Source of the DNA: Litoditis marina
Taxonomy: Eukaryota; Nematoda; Chromadorea; Rhabditida; Rhabditidae
Length of the DNA: 64,000 nt
Reading direction: 5' to 3'
NCBI GenBank assembly: GCA_964036275.1
Contig: OZ038436.1
Location: 13,853,904-13,917,903 of the forward strand
Within the stretch, counting starts at the first letter, position 1. Every line of letters begins with the position of its first letter. A program made the translations under genes and the position numbers. Positions 30,901 to 41,100 of this stretch are shown here, one piece after another. The notes under the pieces were generated by a model that was not told where the DNA came from, made no database searches, and saw only the letters and a program-made list of their open reading frames with translations.

Positions 30901-33900
30901 GTAATTGTGGCCACAAATATGCAAAAAGCGGACTATTCTCCCGCCAATTTTGAGAGAAATTATAAATTTTTCATTAAAGATCAAAAAGTTTTGCGTATTT
31001 AAATGTAAAAACGGGCGTTTCGAGGAATATCGGTGATGAACTTTATTCGGCTGGTCAAATCCATAGTTTCGGCAAACATAAGTTCACGTATGAATAACCG
31101 AAAAGGTGATGAAGTGCCTATTGTTTTGGTCATTCACATTTTACGCGGTTGTTCCGTTAACTTTCAGTTTATATCTGTTTTCGTCGTCATTCTGGCTAAA
31201 AATGAAAAAAAATCCTATTTCACTTGATACTTTGCAAATACGGACTGCCTTTCATGGCTCTCCATTACAACACTGGGTAAATCACGTATGTGAAGTTGTA
31301 GTGAATACACTACCAGTTTGTTTTTCACTCTAATAGGCGTGCAAGGGTTCTGTTTTAACGTCGCCGAGTGAAAATGGTAGTTACCACCTCAAATGTTTTA
31401 ACGTCGAATTCTTCACATGCAAGATTCTTGCTTAGAGCTGTTTAGTAGATGACTTGAACACAAACAGAGTTCATACCTCTTTTTGTTTTTGCGGTAATGG
31501 AGCTGAAAAGACAGAAGTGGCACATATACGGAAGCTAACTTTTGTCGCAACTTTCTTCCTATGAAACTTGACACTCATTTTCCCAAAGCTGCGAAAGGTG
31601 TAACTCTCAACCTTATTCTGAACATCTCCTCAATTGCAGACGGGGAGCAGCGTGAGGTGTACGAGGCAGCGATGGTCATCCAACGGGCCTATCGGGAGTA
31701 CCGCGAACGTCACACGAACAGAAGGCAGGCGGACGTGGAACGACGTGCGGCTGTCACCATACAATGCTGTTATAGGAGATACAAACAGGTATTCTATTCT
31801 ATTCTATTTAAGGGTTCCCTTTCGCGAACCAGATGTCTACTTGGTCTTTCACACTATCTTGTTGTGAGAGATCAAACTACAGCAAAGATTCGGTGAAAAT
31901 CGGTGTTGGTGTTTCGTTTCGATCAACGTGTAGCGCTAGCGATATTGTTTCACTATTACCGCAAAGCTATAGGAAATCTGAGTGGTGTTCTCTGTTTTTG
32001 TAAACTGACAGTTTTTTTGTCATTCAACAAACTTTGAGCTGTGTGTGTGTGTGTATTTAATGTAATCAGCTTGTTGTTTGCAGTTCTGCTACTTCAAAAA
32101 ACTTCACAACGCTGCCATTGTGGTCCAGAAGCACTTCCGGTTGAAAAAGGTATAATTTATGTACATTTTGAAAAAATATCTATAGTTTGGTGCATACCGA
32201 ATTTTATTATACAAAAAAAATTTTATTTGAAAATTGTTGTTCAAGGTGAATCAGCGAGAATCTGCTTCCATGATCGACAACGAAGTTCAGGAACATCCGA
32301 CTTTGGAGGGACAGATTCTTCGTATTCAGGTACTTCTATGTTCAGAAGTTGCTTATGTCATTATTTAGAGAATACTTGCTTTTTACCTCTGTTCTTTTCT
32401 ACTATCTCTTTGTACGCAAAACCGCTCGCGCCTTCCGCTTCGAAAGACAGAACTGGAAATAATGAGTATGAATCTAGCACATGTTTATTCGCGATTAAAC
32501 ATGTGTCTTCCCCCAATGGTCTTGAAAAATACAATACCTTTGCGATTTCTGACTGAAAAATAAAATGTAACCTAGTATACTTGAATTTGAATTGCAGGTT
32601 CCCCAGAACAGCTCTTCTCTGCTGCGTGAACATCGTGCGGCTGCCACTATCCAGGCTGCCTATAGAGGACACCGCAAAAGACAGGCGGCTGCTCGAAAGA
32701 TTCAAAAGTTCATGAAAGAAAGTAGAATGAAGTGAGTGGTCCACGTTTGGGTGGTATTTTCTTTTTGTTGATTCTATGATAACTTGTGTTCGCATCAAAA
32801 TCGAAGAGTTTTCATTATCGGAGAAGATTATACAAAGTTAAACAAGCGTACATTTAAAGACGGGTTTCGATCATTCTCCCAGTTATCTTTTAATTATCAC
32901 TTAATTTATCGCAGTGGTGTCTGTAATCCGATTGATGCCGCCTTCTTGGTAAGTACTGTTGTCATGTGAAGTGTATCGTGATCACATTTACATGTTGTAT
33001 AGTTGTATTGTGGTTGTGGGTTTTAGCGAAAACTTCAATTAACTGTGAGACCAGGAAGATTCGTGATTACCCTTTCCTTCTTTGTTCACGTTGAACATAC
33101 TGTATGCTTATAGATATATAGGGCAACATGTGTTGTAGTTTGATCAGGATACACGCTATAATATACGAGTTTCAAGCGAAAAGCAGCGGCATCAAACTAC
33201 AAACACAGCGGGGTAGGGCGAGATACACCGTATATTGTTCTGCATGGCGCGAACTCTATACCGTACTCACGCTGTATACATACCGTCCTCAATGCGTTGT
33301 TCTATATTAGGGCTGTTAAAGAGGCACTCTCAACTCGAAAGAACTCGAAAACACGATTTTCCCCAGAATTCGAAAATTTGGAGTAGATTAACAACTCTAT
33401 GCGCAGGATGGCCGAGCAAAACAAACGACCAAATCAACTCGAAAATTTTCGAGTATTTTCCCGAAAAAAAAATTAACCTTTATTAACACCAATATTGTAC
33501 AGGCTGCGCAGGATGGCCGAGCAAAGCGACGACGTTTCGTGTGTGCGCCCGCGGCCCCCGTCAATGGGGTCCCCGCCGCCGCGACTTCAGCGCCAAGACA
33601 TCATGCAGTCGTCAATCCAGCATGGATGCTCTATGCACATGAGCAACAACCAACAGCAAACTGCACTGGTCACAGATGGGTCAGTTCATACTTGACACTA
33701 TACAATCAAATCAAATATTAGTTACACAGTGTGTAATAACGGAACGAAAGTTTGAAACGTGAAAGATTGCCAAAAAAGGAGAATGGTAAAATGCTAAAGC
33801 GACTGTTCTGACATAGCTACCGTATCAATACCACTATAGAAACTACTGTTTTTCATTCATCTGTGTGAATATTTCGCAATCTAATGGGTTTATATTTCCT

Positions 33901-34263
33901 ATTTGTCTCTCGAAGTTGTGGCCGTAAAGCCGTGTTTTCATAGCATCTATTGGAAGTGACCGAATTATCGTTGTAGTTTGATAAGACAACATATCAGCAT
34001 AGGCTTGCTTTGGGTAGAGCGAAAGCTATAAGAAGGTACAGAAAATGTTCAGAAACGCAGCAGAAACCAGTGCTTTCGATTACTGAGAAGATACCAGAAA
34101 CTGTTTGAATCGCGTAAACTGCGTTGGGCTGGACATCGAAAACAGCAGAAAAATTCTGTTCATTGGGCGTTACTCAGTTACTTTACTTCTCATTCAAATG
34201 TTTCAAGCTTAGTTCTACAGAGGTTGTATAAAAACATTCGTTTATTTTCATTTCAGGAAGTAG
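18987..34263 (+). CDS. camt-1: CAMTA (calmodulin-binding transcription activator), camt-1 orthologue
   Basis: Nuclear transcription factor; in C. elegans it acts in neurons and controls calmodulin expression. Twenty-eight exons join in phase to about 1178 aa, close to the C. elegans protein: 18987-19097, 19243-19322, 19528-19639, 19872-19958, 20296-20443, 20994-21076, 21391-21535, 21933-22057, 22412-22543, 22930-23059, 23485-23651, 23825-24006, 24392-24496, 24767-24912, 25352-25452, 25742-25813, 26211-26311, 26479-26566, 28035-28195, 28527-28667, 28987-29069, 30465-30884, 31640-31788, 32084-32149, 32246-32329, 32598-32731, 33503-33679, 34257-34263. CG-1 domain: FKWNTN, EVARILYAAPHHPQWLSHH, DHYEWRKRREGK, IREDHMKLK, SAIVPTFHRRVYWL. 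IPT/TIG: GGCRVLIIGDWYMKGHVYSV. Ankyrin: GMTPLHIAARHGNAAVARVL. IQ motifs: AAMVIQRAYREYRERH, AAVTIQCCYRRYKQ, AAIVVQKHFRLKK, AAATIQAAYRGHRKRQ. An in-frame TGA precedes ATG 18987. The 3' end is uncertain: splicing to 34257 gives GK-stop, while read-through stops at 33695. Confidence 0.93.
20802..20872 (-). repeat. tRNA-like sequence (pol III A/B-box relic) in CAMTA intron
   Basis: The minus strand has an A-box-like TGATGTAGTGGTT and a B-box-like CGTTCGATCCCC at tRNA-like spacing. The stems do not all pair, so this is probably a tRNA-derived SINE or degenerate tRNA, not a functional gene. Confidence 0.45.
23126..23212. repeat. GTTTGTAGTTTGATC hairpin family, diverged copy in CAMTA intron
   Basis: GTTGTAGTTTGAACTCGATA at the left is answered by GATTAAACTTTAAAC at the right, with the family spacing of ~80 bp. 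Arms diverged. Confidence 0.55.
24350..24391. repeat. (AAT)n/(ATT)n simple repeat at a splice acceptor
   Basis: An AATAATAAT run turns into ATTATTATT and ends TTCTAG at 24391, directly before CAMTA exon 24392-24496. The ATT run replaces the usual polypyrimidine tract. Confidence 0.8.
26976..27048 (-). repeat. tRNA-like unit, left arm of foldback
   Basis: Minus strand: CCCCATAGCTCAGTGG (A box) and CTGGTTCAATTCC (B box) with a CTTTTAC anticodon-like loop. The acceptor 3' strand does not pair with GACCCCA, so it is tRNA-derived rather than a tRNA gene. Confidence 0.6.
27559..27630 (+). repeat. tRNA-like unit, right arm of foldback
   Basis: GGCCCCATAGCTCAGTGG (A box) and GCAGGTTCGAGTCC (B box) with a CTTTTGG anticodon-like loop. 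The terminal TGAGGCG pairs only partly with GGCCCCA. Same family as 26976-27048, inverted. Confidence 0.6.
30180..30454. repeat. GGTAACC palindromic element, copy 1
   Basis: The outer ends GTAAATTCTATATCTAACCG and CGGTTAGTTGTAGAATTGGC are inverted repeats, and the interior is nearly all GGTTACC/GGTAACC motifs. It ends 10 bp before the CAMTA acceptor at 30464. A second copy is at 56117-56395. Confidence 0.85.
33130..33212. repeat. GTTTGTAGTTTGATC hairpin family, CAMTA intron copy
   Basis: TGTTGTAGTTTGATC at the left and GCATCAAACTACAAACACA at the right form a stem around ~50 bp. Non-coding. Confidence 0.75.
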
Positions 34264-34961
34264 CTCCTCCGCCATCATTCCATACTCTACATAAATGATC
34301 TATTATATATTATGTATTATCAAATTTTTGTTGTGATGATAGCTCCAAAGAGATGTGTTTTGTATTCATATCGCCATATGCTCGAGATTTATATTTTTTT
34401 TATTCCGGCCAAAAAAATGCCAGGATATTTATTGTATCTAAGCACCTCGAGCATACAGACGATTCACCGGTTTGTAGTTCAGCAAATTTTACGGTTACGT
34501 AGTATCATTAAGTGTTTGTCATCAAATTTATTCTTGTTTGTGCAGTCTGACGTTGCAAATATGTGTGATTCATGACAGAATTTCTAGTGTGAAAAGATCT
34601 TGGAGCATCTACCAAATACGGTTAACTAGCCTTCTGATGGACCCTTTGAAACAGCTTTAAGAAAGGGCTGAAATGAAACGTTCTACTATTCCATGTTCGT
34701 ATTCAATTGGAATATGCACCAGTGTAATGACACACATCCGCAAAACAATTCAAAAATATTGAATCAATGTATATCAATTTTCGTCAGCAAAACCGTTCAA
34801 AGAAAACCAGATTTCGGAAAACTCTTTGGAAATTTCATTGGCTAAACCTTGGAATCACGAGGACTCGATCAAAATTCCAACAGTCCAAATGACATATTTA
34901 ATCGGAAAGAAACAGTGCACAATGTCATATTGAATACAGACTTGTCAGTATCAGAGTTGAA
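34264..34961. other. Intergenic between convergent CAMTA and tail-anchored gene
   Basis: Shared 3' region. The AT-rich stretch after 34263 probably holds the CAMTA 3' UTR. No gene or repeat recognised. Confidence 0.5.
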
Positions 34962-36470
34962 CTATCTAGACCACTTCAATGTCCCTCTTCGGTAGAACCA
35001 GCCTCCAACCATCACGCATGCGACCACTCCAACTGCCAAAGCCTGCAATCGAGTTTTAAAAAAATGGCGTGCAATACCAGGTTACAACCATGTTGATTTT
35101 TTGATCGTATACAGATAATCAAGTGACAAACCAATTTTGTTCTGTGAAAATGCATTGATTACTAGGTAAGTACCGTTCGATGACTACCATTTTAGATTAC
35201 ACAAACGGTTACCATTCCATCACAAGGTTAGCAGGAAAGATGATTTATTGTAGAATTGGCGTACGAACACTAGATGCTTCTGACGATGTAGTGTTGATGT
35301 AGCATGAAATTACTCTGCATCTGATGTTTATCCAACTTATGTTTACTATTTATTACTTTTTTAAAGTTCCGACAAATATTCCGAAAATCAACGTGATCCC
35401 ACCTGGTACCAATAACATCTCGAACAATTGTCTCTCAGCTCCAGCGGGTTGCTAATAACGTCGATTGACTCACTGGGTGAGGCACTGGAAAGAATGATAA
35501 CTCAAACAAATGAAATCGATTATCTAGTTTTTCAATCCATTCAAAAGTCATAAATTTTAAGGTGAAGGTAACTTCTTCTGCTAACTTCTGGAACATTGGA
35601 GAAACGTATTCAAGAAATCTGTACTTGTGTTACATTATGCTGTGAATGTTGTTTGAACTCGGCTGTGGAGAACAGTTCGAGAACATTGCGCTGTTGCATG
35701 ACCAAACTATAAAACCGCCTTTCCATTGCTTATAGTCACTTTGAGCGGATCCCTACCTGGTACTTCTCTGAGTTGCTGCTAAGGGTTCTGCCTCTTGATC
35801 CTCCAGTAACTTATTCAGCCATCTGAAATGTATAAAATGCATTTCTTCCATCGACTATTTTTGAGCTCGCAGCTCCCTGCCGTTTGATGATGCTATTTTA
35901 ATATAGTTGTCTGGTTAGGTAGCCTTTTCTTCTGAAAAACGTCTGGAAACTTTGGTGGCGCGGCACCCAAGTCTTGGTGGAAATGAGAAGAAACTACTTC
36001 TACTTGTCGGGTGACTTCTAATATTCTTAGGTAGATAGGTAAATAGATAAATAGAGACTAATAAGGTAGATAGGTAAATAGATAAATAATAACTGACTCA
36101 TCGTTGCCCGATGTTTCCGAGACGTGCAGTTCGGACTCTTCGGCCACACGACGGACGCCCTTTTGACCTCCTTTAGATTTGCTGCTCTGGAAGTAAGAGA
36201 AAGTAAACACGTACTTTCCAGTTTCTGAAAATATCTATATGAAATGATTTATTGATTGTTGTTTGTTGTGTGGTGAAATAAAAATGATTCATGTTATTAA
36301 TGAATGAAAAGTATGAAGTTATAATGTCTTCTGTACCACCTGGAGCTCACATAGGTTCAACTCATAGTTTTAGAACAGTTTTTGATACTGCATGAAATCT
36401 AACTAAGGCAGGTTCAATATACCTTGCTTTTGGTTACACTATCATCCGTCTCTTTGTCGACTTGACCCAT
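34962..36470 (-). CDS. Predicted tail-anchored protein, 121 aa, unknown family
   Basis: Five exons join in phase: 36470-36423, 36186-36098, 35822-35757, 35484-35403, 35042-34962 (TAG at 34964-34962). The ATG is two bases after a gtttcag acceptor, as for a trans-spliced start. The protein starts MGQVDKETDDSVTKSK, continues with a Lys/Gly/Ser-rich stretch (SSKSKGGQKGVRRV), an acidic region (EWLNKLLEDQEAEP) and NPLELRDNCSRCYWYQ. It ends with one hydrophobic segment (ALAVGVVACVMVGGWFY, ~residues 96-112) followed by RRGTLKWSR. There is no N-terminal signal, so the topology is tail-anchored, with a short basic tail after the anchor typical of mitochondrial-outer-membrane or ER targeting (inference). 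I do not recognise the family. It is convergent with CAMTA. Confidence 0.75.
36003..36090. repeat. Short direct repeat in intron
   Basis: AGGTAGATAGGTAAATAGAT plus ~10 further bases occurs twice, separated by a few bases, in an intron of the tail-anchored gene. Confidence 0.7.
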
Positions 36471-36472
36471 TC

Positions 36473-38101
36473 CTGAAACAAGGAGTAATATAATTATTTG
36501 AAGACTTCTCTGCGTCAGGGCCTACTAGCGTTACTGTTGTTTCCGGTGTGTGGATGCAAAAAGTTTTGTATTTTGTCAAATCAGTAACATAAGTGGCGAG
36601 CTATTTGACTTCAACTCAAACTTGTTCATGTTTCAATTAGAAAGTACATAGTATCGGATTTCCGTCAAAATCCATCATAGGTTAACTGATCAGGAAAAAT
36701 TGTCCTTTTATGGGCAGGAATGTTGAACTTCGCTAGAGAAGAAGCAACAGAAAATGAGACTCACCGTCTACTCGGTGGTAGAAAAGAGAAATGAAGTAAT
36801 GAATTCAGCTGTTTTTTTTCTCTAGACTTGTCCGCGTGAAATCTAAACGTAATTTTCCCGTTACTCGGAAAATCTGTTCACTCGAAAATCTCTTCGTCTG
36901 CTTGCTAGCAGCTTTCCACTAGAAAACTTGAAATTTTCGAAACTCCAAAAATCAAACGCAAGTAGAAATCAGCAATGTTGCGGTTTACCTTTGAAAATGT
37001 TGTCGAGCGAAATGGAAACTGTCTACATTTGAGTTTTCTGACAAGAATCTCATTTCGTTACTTTTGTTTTGCCCATTTATTTACTAGATTTACACATTTA
37101 GTAGAATAGAAACTGTTTCCACTTGTGAATTCATGTGGCCACTCGCACAACAGTATCAACAAAATTTCGAATTGTTTCATGAGAAGTCGAAAAAAATACA
37201 CAAAGCATGCATTGAATCATTGAAATATGAGAAATCCTTCGATTTCTGTCGACTAAGCAGCTCCTCTCGCGGTCACTTTGCTCAGCTTCGTGGTTGGACG
37301 CATAATCTGAGAAAGAGACTATTCAGTTCACCTGTATTTTCAAAGTTTGTTTGTGTTTATTTACCTTATTCAAAGAATGTGGCTGATCGTGGTTATTGGT
37401 AGGGGTTATGGAACTTCCGACTAGTTTTTGTACGATGGTGAGAGTTTGGTCTACTTTTATCAGTTTGTGAAGCTTCGAGTTCTTGAGACACAAATCGTGA
37501 ATTAATTTCTCTCCAATATTGTATGAGTATCCGATATAATATAATAGCTCAGACAAAAGTTGACTGAGACGTTGGTTGTCGGAATGATTTTCAATATCTG
37601 TAGTTTGGCTGTACGGGGTTTATTGTACAATCGTCCCCCCTTGAGCCGAAATAGGTTGGAATCCGACCCGTAGTACAATCGCCCCCCACCCCTAGGGGGG
37701 GGTGATTGTACAACGTCCTTCTTTACAGCAGGTTTGGATTGAGGGGGGGGCGATTGTTAAACAGGTCCGGGGTTGTACTATTACCCCCCATTTTGTATTG
37801 TGGGGGGTGATTGTTAAACGTCGACATTGTACAATTACCCCCCATTTACAATTACCCCCATATACAATCACCCCCCTCTCTATAGGAAATCGTATTGGGA
37901 GGGGGGTGATAGTACTACGGGGGGGTGACTTAAGATGAGGGGGGGGGGGGGCAATTGTACAATTTTCCCGGCTGTACGCTGTTTCTGTCAACGGTTGCAA
38001 TATCTGCTGTGTATGTAGATCAAACTACAGCTCCAGGTATGATTGGGAATATACTTGATAGGTCGTAAAGGACTACGGTAATCAAGAATGTATATTCTCA
38101 C
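36473..38101. other. Between tail-anchored gene and PP1 coding exons
   Basis: This should hold the 3' end of the PP1 gene, whose last small exon I could not identify, and the upstream region of the tail-anchored gene. The only structured piece is the C/G-tract element at 37622-37963. Confidence 0.45.
37622..37963. repeat. C/G-tract bounded inverted-repeat element, copy 3
   Basis: Terminal ATTGTACAATCGTCCCCCC and GGGGGGGCAATTGTACAAT. The interior contains GTCCGGGGTTGTACTATTAC and further C/G runs, matching the middle of 18510-18892 in reverse orientation. Located just beyond the last recognised PP1 exon. Confidence 0.8.
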
Positions 38102-41100
38102 GTGGAAAGAGCAGACGAGGCTTTCGTCTACATTCATCATGGCTGCCGCATTGTCGAATTGGCCGCAATAATGCGGGGCCGAGAAAATAGTCACCAGCTT
38201 CTTGTTTCCGAAAAACTCATAGCCGTCTTGAACCACCTGGAAAATTTTGTGGTTACTGTATTTTACTACGCAGTCAATCCTAAGTCAATTGGCCTTTTGT
38301 AGGGTATCAACGAGAGAGTATGCAGAGCAGAGATACGCAGACTGTCATAGGTCATAGCCGGTCTGCTCATTTATCTACATGCCGTTTCATGGTCACATGA
38401 ATCGTCTGAACCTCCGACTTCGAGAAAATGCGATGAAATGCGCTGTGCCTATGTTGGTTCACGATTTACGTGAAAATGAATGGTAGGTCATACCAAATGA
38501 AAAGTTTACAAATATACCTGATGTGCTCTGGCAATGAGATCGATATCGAGTTGGCCTGAATTTGGTAGCGTGCCAATGAAATTCTTAGGCTGTTTCTCAA
38601 CAAATATAAATTTCAAACGTAATTTTCCACCCTTATTGCAGTCAATCTGGTGAAAACATTTGCAAAACAAATGTTTTATCTGGAAAACACTGATTAGTTC
38701 AGGTGAGACTGGCCCACGTGCACTGGTTCGCCTTTTTCAACGCAAACCTACACGCATAGTAAGTTGACATTCCCTGATCTGTCAGGGAGCATCAGGGGGG
38801 AAGAATTTCTCTGATTTTTCTAAGGTAAAAGGGGGGTAAGTCAGGGAGAAGATGGGGTGAAATCAGGGAAATGTCAGAGAAGTGTCAGAGATATTGAAAA
38901 ATGTTGATTTACCACTTTTTTTTACTATAATCTATTAGCAGAACCTTATACCTACACATTATAAAGTTTTAGTGTCATTTCGTTGAAGATACTGGTTAAA
39001 ACTGTGTTCTGCCGCACTTTTGAGAAACCCGTACTAGATACGGCGCAGCCAGGGGTTCGGCTGTGCGCAATTCGTTCATTTCAAATTGTTTCAGCTCCTG
39101 TTGAAAGCGATTTGAACCAATCGAAAAAAGTTTAACTTTGATTAGATGTGGAAGGAAAGACTTTCTCTTTGCTATTTCTTTTTGAAAACACTTTGTTTTC
39201 TATAAAGAAATAAGCAGTGAAAATAGATGCTTCTCCAATCTGAGGAGCATCAGTTAGAGAATTTTTGGAGATGTTCATTCTCACCTTATGTTAACAATTC
39301 ACCGTAAATAGTATCAAAACAAGAAATATTTCTGAATTTTGAAAACAATTTGCTTAATTTTTCTCTGAAATTTCCCTGACTTTTCTCGGAAATTTCCCCA
39401 CTTTTTCCCTGATTGCACCCCATTTGCCCCCTGTTTTGCCTCTGTCCATATCCGGATATGGACAGGGGCAAAGTAGGGGGCAAATGGGGTGCAATCAGAG
39501 AGATTTCAGGGATAATCGGAATTCAGTGGGTGTATACCCTATCACACTGTGTTTGTCGTTTGATCTCGTTGCTTTTTCGGTCGAACATCGTATGTTTTGG
39601 CTTGAATTGAGATCAAAGTACAACGAAGACTTGATAACACCTTGGTTCCAGCATCCGGATCTGCCCACAACAAATCGATATGAAGGGAGGGATTGGGTGG
39701 ATCGATGGGGCGAGTAATCTGACGCAACTGATCCAACGACCGCAGTTTGGGGGAGAGACCGCCGTGCATGCACAGAATCTTCGCCGCCACGAGACCACAG
39801 AACGGCATCGTGCAGAAGACGTCCTGAAGAGAACAGAATTCAGGTAACGTAGTGATCCTTACACTCTCATGAGAGGCTTACGTGACTTTTACCATAAGTG
39901 ACTTTGAAGAGGTTTGGGTGTGAACTATTAGAATTAGTTCCTCATTGTAGCAGCCTCTGTTACCCCGTATACGGTGTGGATTCCCCAACAGAGCTGTGCT
40001 TTTAGTTCGAGATTCGTCTGTTAGGAAGTGCATAGAAATCAAACTTTAATATCGTAACTCACGAAAAAGCAACGGGATCAAACTACAAGTATTTCAGGGC
40101 AGGGCAACAAACACCGTTCCGGCCTACTCTGGAAATAGCGAACCGTATATACCTGAAAGGCCATCCAGAGCCGATTGCTCTGATATCTTCTGTTGCACTC
40201 CTCGAAAAAGCCGTAGACTCTGTTGATGGCCGCACACTCATGGTTTCCCCGAAGCAGGAAGAAGTTCCCCGGGTATTTCACCTGAAATTCAACTTTTCCA
40301 CCTTTTAAAGGTTCAACTTTCAATCTTTTTATCAAACAAATTCACCCTGCATGTTCAACAAACTTCTCTGATGTTATTCTGATTTTTTCCATTGTTCTCA
40401 TGATTCCCAGTGAAAATTTCATGTTACGTATTGTGATACTATCTGTTATTATTTCCACCATTACGTTGTACTGTGTTTACAAATATGGGTCCCGCCGCGC
40501 CCATCGCAGTCCTTTAATATATTGCATCATAATTGGGCTAGCTGGTTTATTTTCAGTTGTTGTTCTCTCCGTTTAGTTTTCTCTTCTTTCTTTTTGTAAA
40601 GTAAATCGCGCATCTTATATTTTATATTAATAAAGTCTATATCAAAAGAGTTTTCGTGTTAACTATTTTAGTGGCTTTCCACTAATTACTGCTATTTCTA
40701 TCATCGATATTCTTATTACACAAACTTCTGTTTGTAACTTGGGGGCCGAACCGCTCGATCGATAGATAGCTAGTGCGCGAAATTTCTTTTTGAGGTAAGG
40801 GCCTATTAATTTATTATATTTGTGCATTTTCAAATTTTCTTGTCCTGTTTATTTTCAATTGCCATCTACAAAGTCTCTTGAAGTAATAGAGATCGGCACA
40901 TTCCTGTTTGTTTTGGCTGCGTCTTGTGAAGTAATCAAGACGTGGTAACACTGTGACCTGTGAAGAAAGCGGGAATCAGTTTTTTATTGTTTGTTGTGAG
41001 ATACCAGGTCGAAGTAGACTGTACGTATCGTCACCGACCCCGCCGAAGTGGCATCTGAGTGAATTCTCGGTATAAAATAGCATTTTTCCAAGGGGAATTG

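Noticed and set aside
39424..39717. Plus-strand frames across the palindrome and PP1 exon 5
   Set aside because: They combine a hairpin repeat with the antisense of a PP1 exon.
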